Assembly (NCBI GenBank): GCA_903871465.1 | Contig: CAIQHB010000022.1 | Location: 1 to 63,716, forward strand | Direction: 5' to 3' | DNA from: an uncultured Methanosarcinales archaeon | GTDB taxonomy: Archaea; Halobacteriota; Methanosarcinia; Methanotrichales; Methanotrichaceae | Length of the DNA stretch: 63,716 nucleotides | Part shown: positions 18,315 to 26,518 of the stretch, piece by piece | Numbering within the stretch: position 1 is the first letter of the stretch | Layout: every line of letters begins with the position of its first letter | The notes under the pieces: model-generated | Told to the model about the DNA's origin: nothing | The model's input: only the letters and a program-made list of their open reading frames with translations | The model's database searches: none | Made by a program: the position numbers and the translations under genes

Positions 18315-19050
18315 CATCAGAAAAAAGCTGCGAGACTACAGCCTGGAGGTGAAGCTGAGTGTGGCCAGGGGCGAGATCCTCATGCTGGTGGGAGACAACG
18401 GCTGTGGAAAGACCACTCTGCTCAATATAGTGGCGGGTCTGCAAGACGCCGATGACGGAAGGATCGCTCTGGACGGCAGACCGATCTACGATTCAGCTCT
18501 GAAGACGAACATCCCTGCAGAGGCCCGCAATATCGGATATGTCTTTCAAAGCTACGCTCTCTTTCCTCATATGAGCGTCTACGATAATGTGGCCTTTGGT
18601 CTGCGCACCCGCTCTCACTCGAAGAACGAGATCGGTCTCCTGGTGAAGGATTATCTTGAAGCCGCCGGACTCTGGGAGATCAGGAAAGCCAAAGCCGTCA
18701 ATGTCTCCGGCGGACAGAAGCAGCGGATAGCACTGGCCCGGGCGCTCATCATCGAGCCCGATCTCCTTTTGCTGGATGAGCCACTTTCTGCTTTAGATGT
18801 CCGCAGGCAAGCTCAGATGAGAAAAGAGCTACGGGAGACGATTCATGCCTGCAATGTCCCCTGCATCATAGTGACCCATGACCTGAGGGATGTGGCCTGC
18901 ATCGGAGACCGGGCTTGCCTTCTGGAGAAGGGAAAGATTGTGCTCACGGGCGGGGCGGAAGATGTCATGAGCTGGGGGGCAGGTTTGCCTCTGGTGGGGA
19001 GCAAGAGCCAGGTTGCACCAAACGATTTTGGAGAAGCAGGAGCCGCCTGA
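18301..19050 (+). CDS. modC: Molybdate ABC transporter ATP-binding protein
   Basis: A 249-residue ABC ATPase: Walker A GDNGCGKTTLL, Q-loop in YVFQSYALFPHMSVYDNV, signature VSGGQKQRIALARAL, Walker B LLLLDEPLSALD and the switch His in VTHDLRD. It powers ModB. It lacks the C-terminal molybdate-sensing TOBE domain found in many ~350-residue ModC proteins, so feedback by bound molybdate is not expected here. The overlap with modB indicates one transcript. The following 140 bp to the convergent VOC gene shows no clear terminator. Confidence 0.92.
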   Translation: MLEIDIRKKLRDYSLEVKLSVARGEILMLVGDNGCGKTTLLNIVAGLQDADDGRIALDGRPIYDSALKTNIPAEARNIGYVFQSYALFPHMSVYDNVAFGLRTRSHSKNEIGLLVKDYLEAAGLWEIRKAKAVNVSGGQKQRIALARALIIEPDLLLLDEPLSALDVRRQAQMRKELRETIHACNVPCIIVTHDLRDVACIGDRACLLEKGKIVLTGGAEDVMSWGAGLPLVGSKSQVAPNDFGEAGAA

Positions 19051-19193
19051 AATTTGTTGGGGCTGGCGACCTCCCCTTGAGTTTTCCAGTCAGCCAGCAT
19101 CCTTGCGTTGGGCGGGCAAAAACTCGGGACTCTTCCAGAGACCGCCAACTTGAGACCCTGTACTCGATGACTGCTCCTTGAGCCACAAAAATA

Positions 19194-19667
19194 TTATCGT
19201 CCTTCGTACGCTTGCTTTAAGAGTTCTATGTCAATTTTTTTCATTTGAAGCATTGCCTTCATAACTCTCTTCGATTTCGCAGGATCAGGGTCACTCAACA
19301 TCACACCTAAGATTGATGGAATGATCTGCCATGATACTCCAAATTTGTCTTTCAGCCAGCCGCATATTTGTTTTTCTCCTTCCTCGGAGAGCTTTTCCCA
19401 AAAATTATCCACTTCTTCCTGGGTCTCGCAGCTCACAAAAAGGGACATGGCTGAAGAGAACGTGAATTGTGGGCCGCCGTTTAGGGCCATGAATTCTTGT
19501 CCATCGAGATAGAATATCCCGGACATTACCGTTCCCTTTGGACCAGGACCTTCCTCTCCATAAAGAGTAGTACTAAAAATCATCGAATTCTTGAAAATCG
19601 AGATATAGAAATTCATTGCATCTTCAGCTTTGCCATCGAACCACAAGAAAGGGGTGATTTTTTGCAT
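19194..19667 (-). CDS. VOC-superfamily PhnB-like protein
   Basis: A 157-residue glyoxalase/bleomycin-resistance (VOC) fold protein of the PhnB group, once named 3-demethylubiquinone methyltransferase-like. Diagnostic pieces are [19 protein letters not shown] at the start, [14 protein letters not shown], and the [12 protein letters not shown] segment. Members are often of unknown function and usually dimeric. A TATA-like TTTATC region and a strong GGAGG precede the ATG on the minus strand. It converges on modC and has no operon partner. Confidence 0.88.
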   Translation of the reverse strand: MQKITPFLWFDGKAEDAMNFYISIFKNSMIFSTTLYGEEGPGPKGTVMSGIFYLDGQEFMALNGGPQFTFSSAMSLFVSCETQEEVDNFWEKLSEEGEKQICGWLKDKFGVSWQIIPSILGVMLSDPDPAKSKRVMKAMLQMKKIDIELLKQAYEGR

Positions 19668-20056
19668 GCAGCCTTCCTCCTTAATTGATATAAATTGCAG
19701 CGATAAATTTTTTGATCCTATTCTTTCATCTTTCTATTTCAACCAATCTAAACTGGGTGCCATGCGGCGACGAACCCGGGCGACCTATGCAGATTGGATT
19801 TCTTTTTCAGACTTGACTTATGATAGAAAGATCTTCTCTCTTTGCCCTGCATCGTGAACAACATCCTTTGTGAACACAGATGATCCCCCCACATTGGTGG
19901 CACATCCATCGAGTATGTTCGTGCCATAGAAACATTCATTCTTCTTGGTTAAATAATAGAATCCAGAAATCCTTATATATGAATAAATGGATTACGCTCT
20001 TTGTTGAATTGCATTGTCGAATTACTCTGTTGAATCAAGAAGTTATGTGGTAGGCT
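19668..20056. promoter_or_regulatory. Divergent promoter region between VOC gene and ArsR operon
   Basis: About 390 bp without a gene. It holds the VOC promoter and GGAGG site on the minus strand (within 19668-19720) and, for the plus-strand regulator operon, a TATA-like CCTTATATAT at 19971-19980, about 75 bp before the first start. The central part contains only short non-conserved frames. Confidence 0.5.
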
Positions 20057-20515
20057 GTGCTGATGCTGGATAGGGAACTGCCTGTGATCTCCGGCAAAAT
20101 ATTGCCCGGAGAAAAGAAAGAATCCTGCCAGGACAACCTTTGCTGTGAAGCAGAAAAGACCCTGATCAGGCTTTATGGAGATCGCGGCATTGCTCGAGAG
20201 CGATGTCTCCTGGTGTGCAATCAGATAAAAAGGATCGATGAAGAGGAAACAGACCGCGAGATAAAGGTCTTCAAAGCAGTGGCAGATGCAACCCGCCTCA
20301 GGATTCTCAAACTTCTGGCAGGAGGAGAGCTAGGCATCTGTGAGATAATGCTGGCCCTCAAAAAACCGCAGTCCTCCATATCACATAATTTATCCATACT
20401 CGAGGATGCGGGCCTGGTAAAAGAGAGAAAACAGGGAAAATGGTGTAGTTACAGCATCACGGATGAGGCTGTAATGGATATGATCAACCTGGCCAGGCAA
20501 TTGAAGAGAAAGTGA
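20057..20515 (+). CDS. ArsR-family winged-helix regulator with Cys-rich N-terminal extension
   Basis: A 152-residue protein. Residues ~65-150 are an ArsR/SmtB winged helix (VFKAVADATRLRILKLL, recognition helix PQSSISHNLSILEDAGLV, wing KERKQGKWCSYSI). In front lies a 60-residue extension with five Cys (24, 29, 30, 50, 54) that could bind a metal or Fe-S cluster or act as a thiol switch; this is inference. The start may be GTG at 20057 or ATG at 20063. It is the first gene of an operon leading to an HTH-Fe-S protein and a DsrEFH-like trio, so it probably controls them. Confidence 0.85.
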   Translation: MLMLDRELPVISGKILPGEKKESCQDNLCCEAEKTLIRLYGDRGIARERCLLVCNQIKRIDEEETDREIKVFKAVADATRLRILKLLAGGELGICEIMLALKKPQSSISHNLSILEDAGLVKERKQGKWCSYSITDEAVMDMINLARQLKRK

Positions 20516-20526
20516 TGGATTGATTT

Positions 20527-21339
20527 ATGGATCGGGTGGATAAGATGGTTGGAGGACAGGCCGATGTAAAGCTCGTGAGCAACGCCATGGCCAACGCCAC
20601 GAGAAGAAAGATAATGACCATGCTGCTCGAAGGCAACAGGACGATGGAGGAGATCGCAAAATCCGTTCCCTCCATGCTCGACTACCACCTGCAAATGCTG
20701 CAGCAGGCAGGCTTGATCGAGATCAAGGACGGGCTCGTGGTTCTAACCGATTTTGGAAAGAACTTCATGGAGACCAAGACCGTGAAGCCGGCTGAGGTCA
20801 AAACGGATCTTGCAGGCACAAGGTCCCTGGAAGTCGTCGAGCTGCGCCAGCTCTTGCCCTGCATAGCAGACAGCACCAAGTTCAGAATAATTGCCCGGTT
20901 TGAGCCTGCGCTTGAAGGAGCCTTGAAACTCCTGGAACCCTTGTTCCCGCGGGCCAGATACTCGGAGAGGATTGGGGCCCTCATCATCCAGAAGGGCAAT
21001 ATCCTCATCACAATCTATTCCACAGGCAATGTTACTATGACTATGATCAGGAGCGAGATCGAGGCCCGTGAGACTCTGGATGATTTGAAGAGGACCATCA
21101 ACGAGGCCATAGTCAAAGGTGTGACCCCGGTTCCCAGAGAGAAGATCAGGGTAGACCATGCCGAGATCTACCAATACCTTCCCAAGACCGATTGCCGGAT
21201 CTGTGGAGAGCAGAGCTGCTACACTTTCGCCATAAAGCTGGTTGGAAGGGAGACTACACTGGACAAATGCACACCGCTGCTCGAGGCCAAGTACACGACC
21301 AATCTGGAACACATCAGGGCGTTGCTCGAATACCTCTGA
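20527..21339 (+). CDS. Winged-helix protein with C-terminal 4Fe-4S domain (putative redox-sensing regulator)
   Basis: A 270-residue protein with three parts. Residues 12-85 are an ArsR-like winged helix (NAMANATRRKIMTMLLEG, then LDYHLQMLQQAGLIEIKDG). Residues ~100-200 form an alpha/beta domain I do not recognise. Residues 221-250 carry a CX2CX4CX16C motif (Cys223, 226, 231, 248; TDCRICGEQSCYTFA), the pattern of the Fe-S domain PF04060 found in acetyl-CoA synthase/CODH corrinoid subunits. A DNA-binding domain plus a 4Fe-4S domain suggests a redox- or Fe-S-sensing transcription factor. It starts 12 bp after the ArsR gene and precedes the DsrE-like genes by 15 bp. Confidence 0.8.
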   Translation: MDRVDKMVGGQADVKLVSNAMANATRRKIMTMLLEGNRTMEEIAKSVPSMLDYHLQMLQQAGLIEIKDGLVVLTDFGKNFMETKTVKPAEVKTDLAGTRSLEVVELRQLLPCIADSTKFRIIARFEPALEGALKLLEPLFPRARYSERIGALIIQKGNILITIYSTGNVTMTMIRSEIEARETLDDLKRTINEAIVKGVTPVPREKIRVDHAEIYQYLPKTDCRICGEQSCYTFAIKLVGRETTLDKCTPLLEAKYTTNLEHIRALLEYL

Positions 21340-21354
21340 AGGAGAGGGATCTTT

Positions 21355-21738
21355 ATGACACCAACTGCCATGAAGACGTTGACTATCATTCTCACGGACG
21401 GGCCCTATATCTCGGAGTATGCTGAGATGGCCTACAAGATCGCATCGGAGGCGCTCAAAGTCTCTCAGGTGAATATATTTCTCTACCTGGATGCAGTGCA
21501 TATAGCAAAAGTCGGCCAGAAGCCCTCTCTTTTTGGAAATGCAGGTCAGCTATTTCAGGAGCTGGCGGAAAGAGGGGCAAAGGTCAGAGCCTGCGCCAGG
21601 TGTGCCGCAGCCCGAGGCTACCAGGCAGAGGAGGATGGTATCTGCCCGGATTATCACCAGGGGATAAAGATCACAAGCCTTTATGATCTGGCCGAGATGC
21701 TGAAGAATAGCGACAGGGTAATTGCTCTATCGAGATGA
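21355..21738 (+). CDS. DsrE/TusD-like sulfurtransferase-family protein
   Basis: A 127-residue DsrE-fold protein with the strand-helix start KTLTIILTDGPYISEYAEMAYKIA and the LFLDAV-like IFLYLDAVHIAK region. A Cys-containing loop (VRACARCAAARG) sits where DsrE/TusD carries its persulfide Cys. GGAGAGG lies upstream of the ATG. It is the first of three DsrE-superfamily genes in order E, F, H, as in the heterohexameric sulfur-relay complexes DsrEFH and TusBCD. In a methanogen the likely job is sulfur trafficking for tRNA thiolation or cofactor synthesis; this is inferred from the family. Confidence 0.75.
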   Translation: MTPTAMKTLTIILTDGPYISEYAEMAYKIASEALKVSQVNIFLYLDAVHIAKVGQKPSLFGNAGQLFQELAERGAKVRACARCAAARGYQAEEDGICPDYHQGIKITSLYDLAEMLKNSDRVIALSR

Positions 21739-21769
21739 GATCGATGGCGTCGGGATCAATCCGCTTATG

Positions 21770-22108
21770 AGATCGGTCTTCTATCTACTAGACTCTGCCC
21801 CATACGGCAGCGAGAAGGCCTATGGAATGCTCAATGCGGCGGCTGTGAGCCTCGATATGGAAGTAACCCTGGGGCTCTATGCAGATGGCGTCTTCCTTGC
21901 CCTTGCCGGTCAGGAGAGCAGGCTTCTTGGAGTTCCTAATAATTCGGATATCGTTTATGCCTATCCAGAGATAAGAGTCATTGCCCATGAGCCCTCTCTC
22001 GCAGAAAGGGGGCTCTTGAGCCAAAGCCTGGTGGAGAGAATAGAACTGATGGATGAGGAGAAGTTCCAGGAAGAGATTCTTTCATCGGATTGCATCATAT
22101 TATTATGA
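21770..22108 (+). CDS. DsrF/TusC-like protein
   Basis: A DsrE-superfamily protein of 112 residues from ATG 21770 (MRSVFYLLDSAPYGSEKAY), which gives the canonical short N-terminal strand and the APYGS motif of DsrF/TusC. A frame extension from a TTG at 21722 overlaps the preceding gene by 17 bp and could be the real start through coupling. It lacks a Cys in the DsrE active-site position, as DsrF members usually do, so it is probably a structural subunit of the complex. Confidence 0.72.
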   Translation, partial: RSVFYLLDSAPYGSEKAYGMLNAAAVSLDMEVTLGLYADGVFLALAGQESRLLGVPNNSDIVYAYPEIRVIAHEPSLAERGLLSQSLVERIELMDEEKFQEEILSSDCIILL

Positions 22109-22127
22109 GGATGAAGTGAGTGATAGA

Positions 22128-22475
22128 ATGACTGTTGGTATGACGGATATCAAGCATATTTTCCTCTTGACCAAAACGCCTCAGAGCGAACGCGCCAGGC
22201 TCTGCCTGCAACTGGCAAAACAGTCGAAGAATGCCGTCCTCTACCTGGCAGGAGATGGCGTCTATCACCTACTGGCAGGGGTTGTCGGATCCTGTGATGC
22301 CCCGGCCCTGGCGGCTGCCCTGTCAGCTCTGCCTGGGGATCGAATCATAGCTAGTAAGGAAGACCTGGAGGCTAGAGGTGTGCAGGCAGAATATAAGGCA
22401 ACTGTCCCTGATGATTTTTACGGGCGGCTTGTGGATGACATGATGCAGGATGGCAGCCGGATTTATACTTTCTGA
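22128..22475 (+). CDS. DsrH/TusB-like protein
   Basis: A 115-residue protein from ATG 22128 (MTVGMTDIKHIFLLTKTPQS). It has the ILHLL-like IFLLTK strand, the VLYLAGDGVYHLLAG segment and the DRIIASKEDLEARG end of DsrH/TusB. The Cys normally present in TusB is not in its usual place, although one Cys lies in GSCDAPALA. The longer frame from 22053 overlaps the previous gene and was rejected as start. It completes the E-F-H trio and ends the operon. Confidence 0.7.
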   Translation: MTVGMTDIKHIFLLTKTPQSERARLCLQLAKQSKNAVLYLAGDGVYHLLAGVVGSCDAPALAAALSALPGDRIIASKEDLEARGVQAEYKATVPDDFYGRLVDDMMQDGSRIYTF

Positions 22476-22548
22476 TGTGTTTGGCATAGTAAGATCACTG
22501 ATCGCATGCTTTCAAAATCCAACACAAAAATAGGAATAGCAACCGCTA

Positions 22549-25272
22549 TTACGGGCGGGTTGCGATGATAAATCCAACATCTCCTTTCCTCGTGGCCTTC
22601 TCTTCATATCTATCGATGATTTCCCATATCGTTCCGTCATCGATTGCATCTCTGAGCTTTTGCTTACCTTGCTCAATTTCACGAGCATCCATTTCTTTAA
22701 ATGCAGGGATTCCGCCCCGTATTTCTGGATCTAAATAGCGGTCGGGATTATGCTGTCCGATTCTAAGGGCGGCATCAGTCTCGGTCGGTTCCAGGGTCAT
22801 GTATTCAGATCTTACATTAGTGAATCCAATTTCGGTAAGCCAAGACTTATATTTTTCCTCTTTTAAGCATCTGTTCCAGTATCTATCTTTGAGTGATGGG
22901 AAAAACTCAACCTGCCACAGTGAATCGTGCTGTTCTTCAAATTCAGTATCTGCAAATACAACGCCTCCTCCTCTAAGGATTCTAAAAATTTCCTTAAAAA
23001 GAAGTCTCTGATCATCTCCGGTGAAGTAATGCAAGGTGGATATCAGCCAAACCGCGTCGCAGCATTTATAATCCAGGCCTGTTTCTAATGCGTCCCTTTC
23101 AATCCATTCCACTTCACTTGATTTTCCCCTCGCTACATCTAGCATATATTTACAGCCATCAAGCCCGATGACATGATGAAAATCGTTAATAAATGGAATC
23201 GTATAATTTCCAGTACCGCATCCGATATCTAAACCTACCTTATTAGAACTTGGATGAATATTTTGTCTCAATTTTTCGAGAATGCCCTTACTGGCTTTTC
23301 TTGTCAAATCATATCTTCCCGCAAACGCTTCAGCTTCTTTATCACCTTTAATCATGAACCTATGACTTATAAAATCTTTGACCGTTTTGAGCGAATCATC
23401 TTTTAGCATATCTTTAAAATTATCTTTCAGATCCGAACATTTCGGATCAACCCATTCTACCTTTCCTTTTCCTCCCCTTTCTTTGTATTCATAACTCGTG
23501 ATTATTTCGCCGCTCTTATCAAACCCAATTGCACAGTCAACCATCTGTCCGGGCTTTAATTGTTTACTACAAAGAACAAATAGCGGGATAGCAAAAATCC
23601 TGTGATCAAAGTCCAGATTCTCCAGCTCTTGGGTTTCGTTCCGCGTGGCTTTAGGCCTAATAAGTATCCTAGCTATCTCTAGATCATCGTCGCCTGGATT
23701 TTGGTCTTTTTCCTTTATTTCATATTTGGGCCACATTATTGGATCCGGATGCCAATGAGTTTTCATAATTGCATCATAGACCGGCTTTGAGAATCTAAGA
23801 CACTTATCAGACTGATCTGACTTTGATTTCAATTTCATTAGTCTGGATGCATATTGTTTCCTGAGGTACTTATTGAACCTGGGGCTACCCAATGAGGAAC
23901 GGGGATAATAGTCAGTCGCATAAATACAGCTATATCTATCCAATAAGTCATTAAAATGCTTAATCCATTCGTCAGATTCTTCCCCCCAGGCGCGAAGTTT
24001 GTTTTGAAGATCTTGAAGCGGTGGTTGAATCATATTTATGCTATGCTTCAAATGCTCTGGATCCTTTATATCTGATATTGAAACATTACGACCGAGACTC
24101 TTGAGCAATTCTCCAACCTCGGCCTTCATCTGACCATCAATGATCTCTTCAATTGAGGGCTCATCTGTTCTATCGTACCCAGCCGTACCGAAGTGGTAAT
24201 TTCTCACGGTAAATCGACATTCAGGGAGTTCTTTGCCATGTGCTCTCTCTGTCTCATATAGTTGAACTTCAGTGAATGGTGCTTCCTGCTTGCTTCCAAG
24301 GGTATCTCCACCGAGAATGTACATCCCATGTGCCTGACCTTGTTTCTGTGCCAGATCTCTTTCGTGGCAACTATGTGTATGGTGTCTATGGCCGTGAAAT
24401 ACTATGTCAAAACAGCAATTCCTAAGAGAATTTTTTACTTCACCAATGTTAATTATAGCATCAAACTTCTCTATGTCATCTGTGGGTACGCTCGACAGAT
24501 TATGATGCATTACAGCTACCTTGAGACGGTTTTTGCTTTTGTTTTTCTCATTAAATTCCTTCAATACTTTTTCCATTTGGCGGAGATCCTTTGGAGATAT
24601 ATATCCAGGATCTATCCGGGTTCCCTCTTTAAGAGACTCCAATGCGCTATTAAAATCGTCTCCTGATTCGTTTTTTGGTTGCGGCCTGCCAGAGTTATAG
24701 GGTTCAGAAATGTATCTGTAAATCAGGTCAATTTTTGGATCCTTCACTCCACCTAACGAAGTGGAATTTAGCAAATATACAAAAAGGTTGCAATCATCTC
24801 CGAAATCACAATACACTGGCAAATCTTCAGATAAATATTTTGCAGAGAGCACACCTTCATCGGAGAGTCGTTGAGCCATTTGTGCATATCGCTCTATTTT
24901 TTCTTCGTTGGAACCTTTGCTCCAATCTAAATCATGGTTTCCTGGAACCATTAGAATATAGGGGTACTCCTTGTTTCTGCGCCAATAAGGTTTCCTTTTC
25001 TCGAGTATCTTTTTAATATCCCGGATGTAATCTTCCGCTTTTCTCATATCGTCCGGAGAAGCATCTGATGTAAGATCTCCTGATATTATTATAAGATCCG
25101 GCAAGTTATCCGGGTGATCTCTGAGATGTCTTAAGTACAAATCAAGATTTCGAGGTTTTTCGTCCTTGGAAACAATATTTTGGTATCTATTAATCGCTTC
25201 ATAATGATCTTTCCCAATATGGATATCGCTAAGATGGTGTATTAAGAGCGTTGATCCTGTTTTAGTTTTCAT
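22549..25272 (-). CDS. Calcineurin-like metallophosphoesterase fused to a SAM-dependent methyltransferase
   Basis: A 907-residue fusion from ATG 25272 (a TTG five codons upstream is possible). Residues ~8-370 are a complete two-metal phosphoesterase: DIHIGKD, SGDLTSD, VPGNHDLDW, VMHHN and FHGHRHHTH. Residues ~380-640 are a helical and then mixed region I cannot assign. Residues ~650-830 are a class I methyltransferase with motif I VGLDIGCGTGNYTIPF, the acidic end of strand 2 in VIGLDG, and a late RILRGGGVVFADTEF. The phosphoesterase half resembles long calcineurin-type enzymes found near prokaryotic defence genes. The joint activity is unknown; possibilities include removing and adding modifications on nucleic acid or a nucleotide signal. 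It is monocistronic and convergent with the DsrEFH operon. No signal peptide or membrane segment. Confidence 0.8.
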   Translation of the reverse strand: MKTKTGSTLLIHHLSDIHIGKDHYEAINRYQNIVSKDEKPRNLDLYLRHLRDHPDNLPDLIIISGDLTSDASPDDMRKAEDYIRDIKKILEKRKPYWRRNKEYPYILMVPGNHDLDWSKGSNEEKIERYAQMAQRLSDEGVLSAKYLSEDLPVYCDFGDDCNLFVYLLNSTSLGGVKDPKIDLIYRYISEPYNSGRPQPKNESGDDFNSALESLKEGTRIDPGYISPKDLRQMEKVLKEFNEKNKSKNRLKVAVMHHNLSSVPTDDIEKFDAIINIGEVKNSLRNCCFDIVFHGHRHHTHSCHERDLAQKQGQAHGMYILGGDTLGSKQEAPFTEVQLYETERAHGKELPECRFTVRNYHFGTAGYDRTDEPSIEEIIDGQMKAEVGELLKSLGRNVSISDIKDPEHLKHSINMIQPPLQDLQNKLRAWGEESDEWIKHFNDLLDRYSCIYATDYYPRSSLGSPRFNKYLRKQYASRLMKLKSKSDQSDKCLRFSKPVYDAIMKTHWHPDPIMWPKYEIKEKDQNPGDDDLEIARILIRPKATRNETQELENLDFDHRIFAIPLFVLCSKQLKPGQMVDCAIGFDKSGEIITSYEYKERGGKGKVEWVDPKCSDLKDNFKDMLKDDSLKTVKDFISHRFMIKGDKEAEAFAGRYDLTRKASKGILEKLRQNIHPSSNKVGLDIGCGTGNYTIPFINDFHHVIGLDGCKYMLDVARGKSSEVEWIERDALETGLDYKCCDAVWLISTLHYFTGDDQRLLFKEIFRILRGGGVVFADTEFEEQHDSLWQVEFFPSLKDRYWNRCLKEEKYKSWLTEIGFTNVRSEYMTLEPTETDAALRIGQHNPDRYLDPEIRGGIPAFKEMDAREIEQGKQKLRDAIDDGTIWEIIDRYEEKATRKGDVGFIIATRP

Positions 25273-25537
25273 GCCGATTTCTTCCAAATATAATCACTTT
25301 CCTGACATAGTACCTCTGAGCGATTTTTTGGCTTTTTCCTCATAAATATTTACCGGTCGTGTCTATGGCTTATCTGCAAGATATTAATGAGCTTAAGATA
25401 TTGTTTCTCTGACATCGAGGACAGTTTCTCGTTTAGTCAAATGATCCATCCTTCGGTTCAAAAAGATTAAAAAAATAAAAAAATTAGATTTAACAGGATC
25501 GCAGCATTGCAGTCTTGTTCCGCCCTAAGCTTTAGCT

Positions 25538-25879
25538 TCAATGCTTTATATCACTTAGTCTTCTGATCCACTGGTCTACTTCCTCTCCACTCTTTCCGAT
25601 TGAGGCTGCCCATTGCGTGATCTTCTCTTCACGCCATTTGTTGACGGCCATCATCACCGGCTCCGGATCAAATCCATGCGTCTTTATATACTGCTCACGG
25701 TTCATCGCATTCATATTTCCATCCACGTAAAGCTTCGTGGCCTGGTCTGGCATCATCCGGACGCCAGTGGGCATATCAGCCGGGCTGATGCATACATCTT
25801 CACAGTAAACCAATCCTTCTCCGCTTTTTGCCTGCTCTACTCGGAAAGGCTTTCCACATCCAGGACATACTCCAATCAT
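25538..25879 (-). CDS. Small zinc-ribbon protein, unknown function
   Basis: This 113-residue protein starts MIGVCPGCGKPFRVEQ and continues to VYCEDVC, giving two Cys pairs that probably bind one zinc ion. The remaining ~80 residues are helical and end in EEVDQWIRRLSDIKH. I do not recognise the family. It stands alone between the phosphoesterase fusion gene (250 bp downstream) and the glucan synthase remnant. Codon use and composition look like real coding sequence. Confidence 0.65.
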   Translation of the reverse strand: MIGVCPGCGKPFRVEQAKSGEGLVYCEDVCISPADMPTGVRMMPDQATKLYVDGNMNAMNREQYIKTHGFDPEPVMMAVNKWREEKITQWAASIGKSGEEVDQWIRRLSDIKH

Positions 25880-26022
25880 TTACATACCTCATATCTTCGC
25901 ATATTTTCCATAGTAATTCTCTCACCTTAAGCTAAATATCTTTCTCAGCCTAAGAGCTCAAAGACCTAAAGACGCAAACATCAATCTGAGGCCGCTATCT
26001 CGATCGCGATTCCATTGTGACC

Positions 26023-26478
26023 TCATCCCATCTTTATCTCCACATTGTGCTCCTTCCGGTCGTCGTTCAGGTGCACCGCCCCGTCATTCTGCTCCAGGCC
26101 GTCTACCGTCACGTTTGCCACCTTGCAGCCACTACCAGCCCTCTCGACCCTAATGTGGTAGAATGTCTCAATGTAGCGATAGTGTAGCACAAACGACTTC
26201 CAATCAGCCGGAATACAAGGGGCAAAATGCAACCTGTCCACATCCAGCCTCATTCCGAGCAGCGATTCCACAATGATCCGGTACATCCATCCCGACGCTC
26301 CCGTGTACCAGGTCCACCCACCCCACGCGACATGTGGAGGCATAGCATAGACCTCGGCAGCCACAACGTATGTCTCCGTCTTGTAGATTGTTACCTGTTC
26401 CAGGAGTCGAGCCATGATCCAATGGATTGATCATATCCAGCAGCTCCCAGGCCCGGAGACTATCTCCCATGGCGGCAT
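26023..26478 (-). pseudogene. Remnant of a second cyclic glucan synthase gene (C-terminal ~150 residues, frameshifted)
   Basis: Reading the minus strand, one frame gives AAMGDSLRAWELLDMINP and the next gives VYAMPPHVAWGGWTWYTGAS followed by SFVLHYRYIETFYHI. Both match the last ~150 residues of the 2942-residue protein at 29797-38625 at clearly more than half of positions. The frame changes near 26400, in the segment that reads STPEQVAIYRTE in the intact protein. Homology stops at about 26478. No start or upstream part remains, so this is a dead 3' fragment of a former paralogue. Confidence 0.85.
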
Positions 26479-26518
26479 ATCGTGGAGGAATTAGAGTAAG
26501 TAAGCTCTAGTTCACAGA

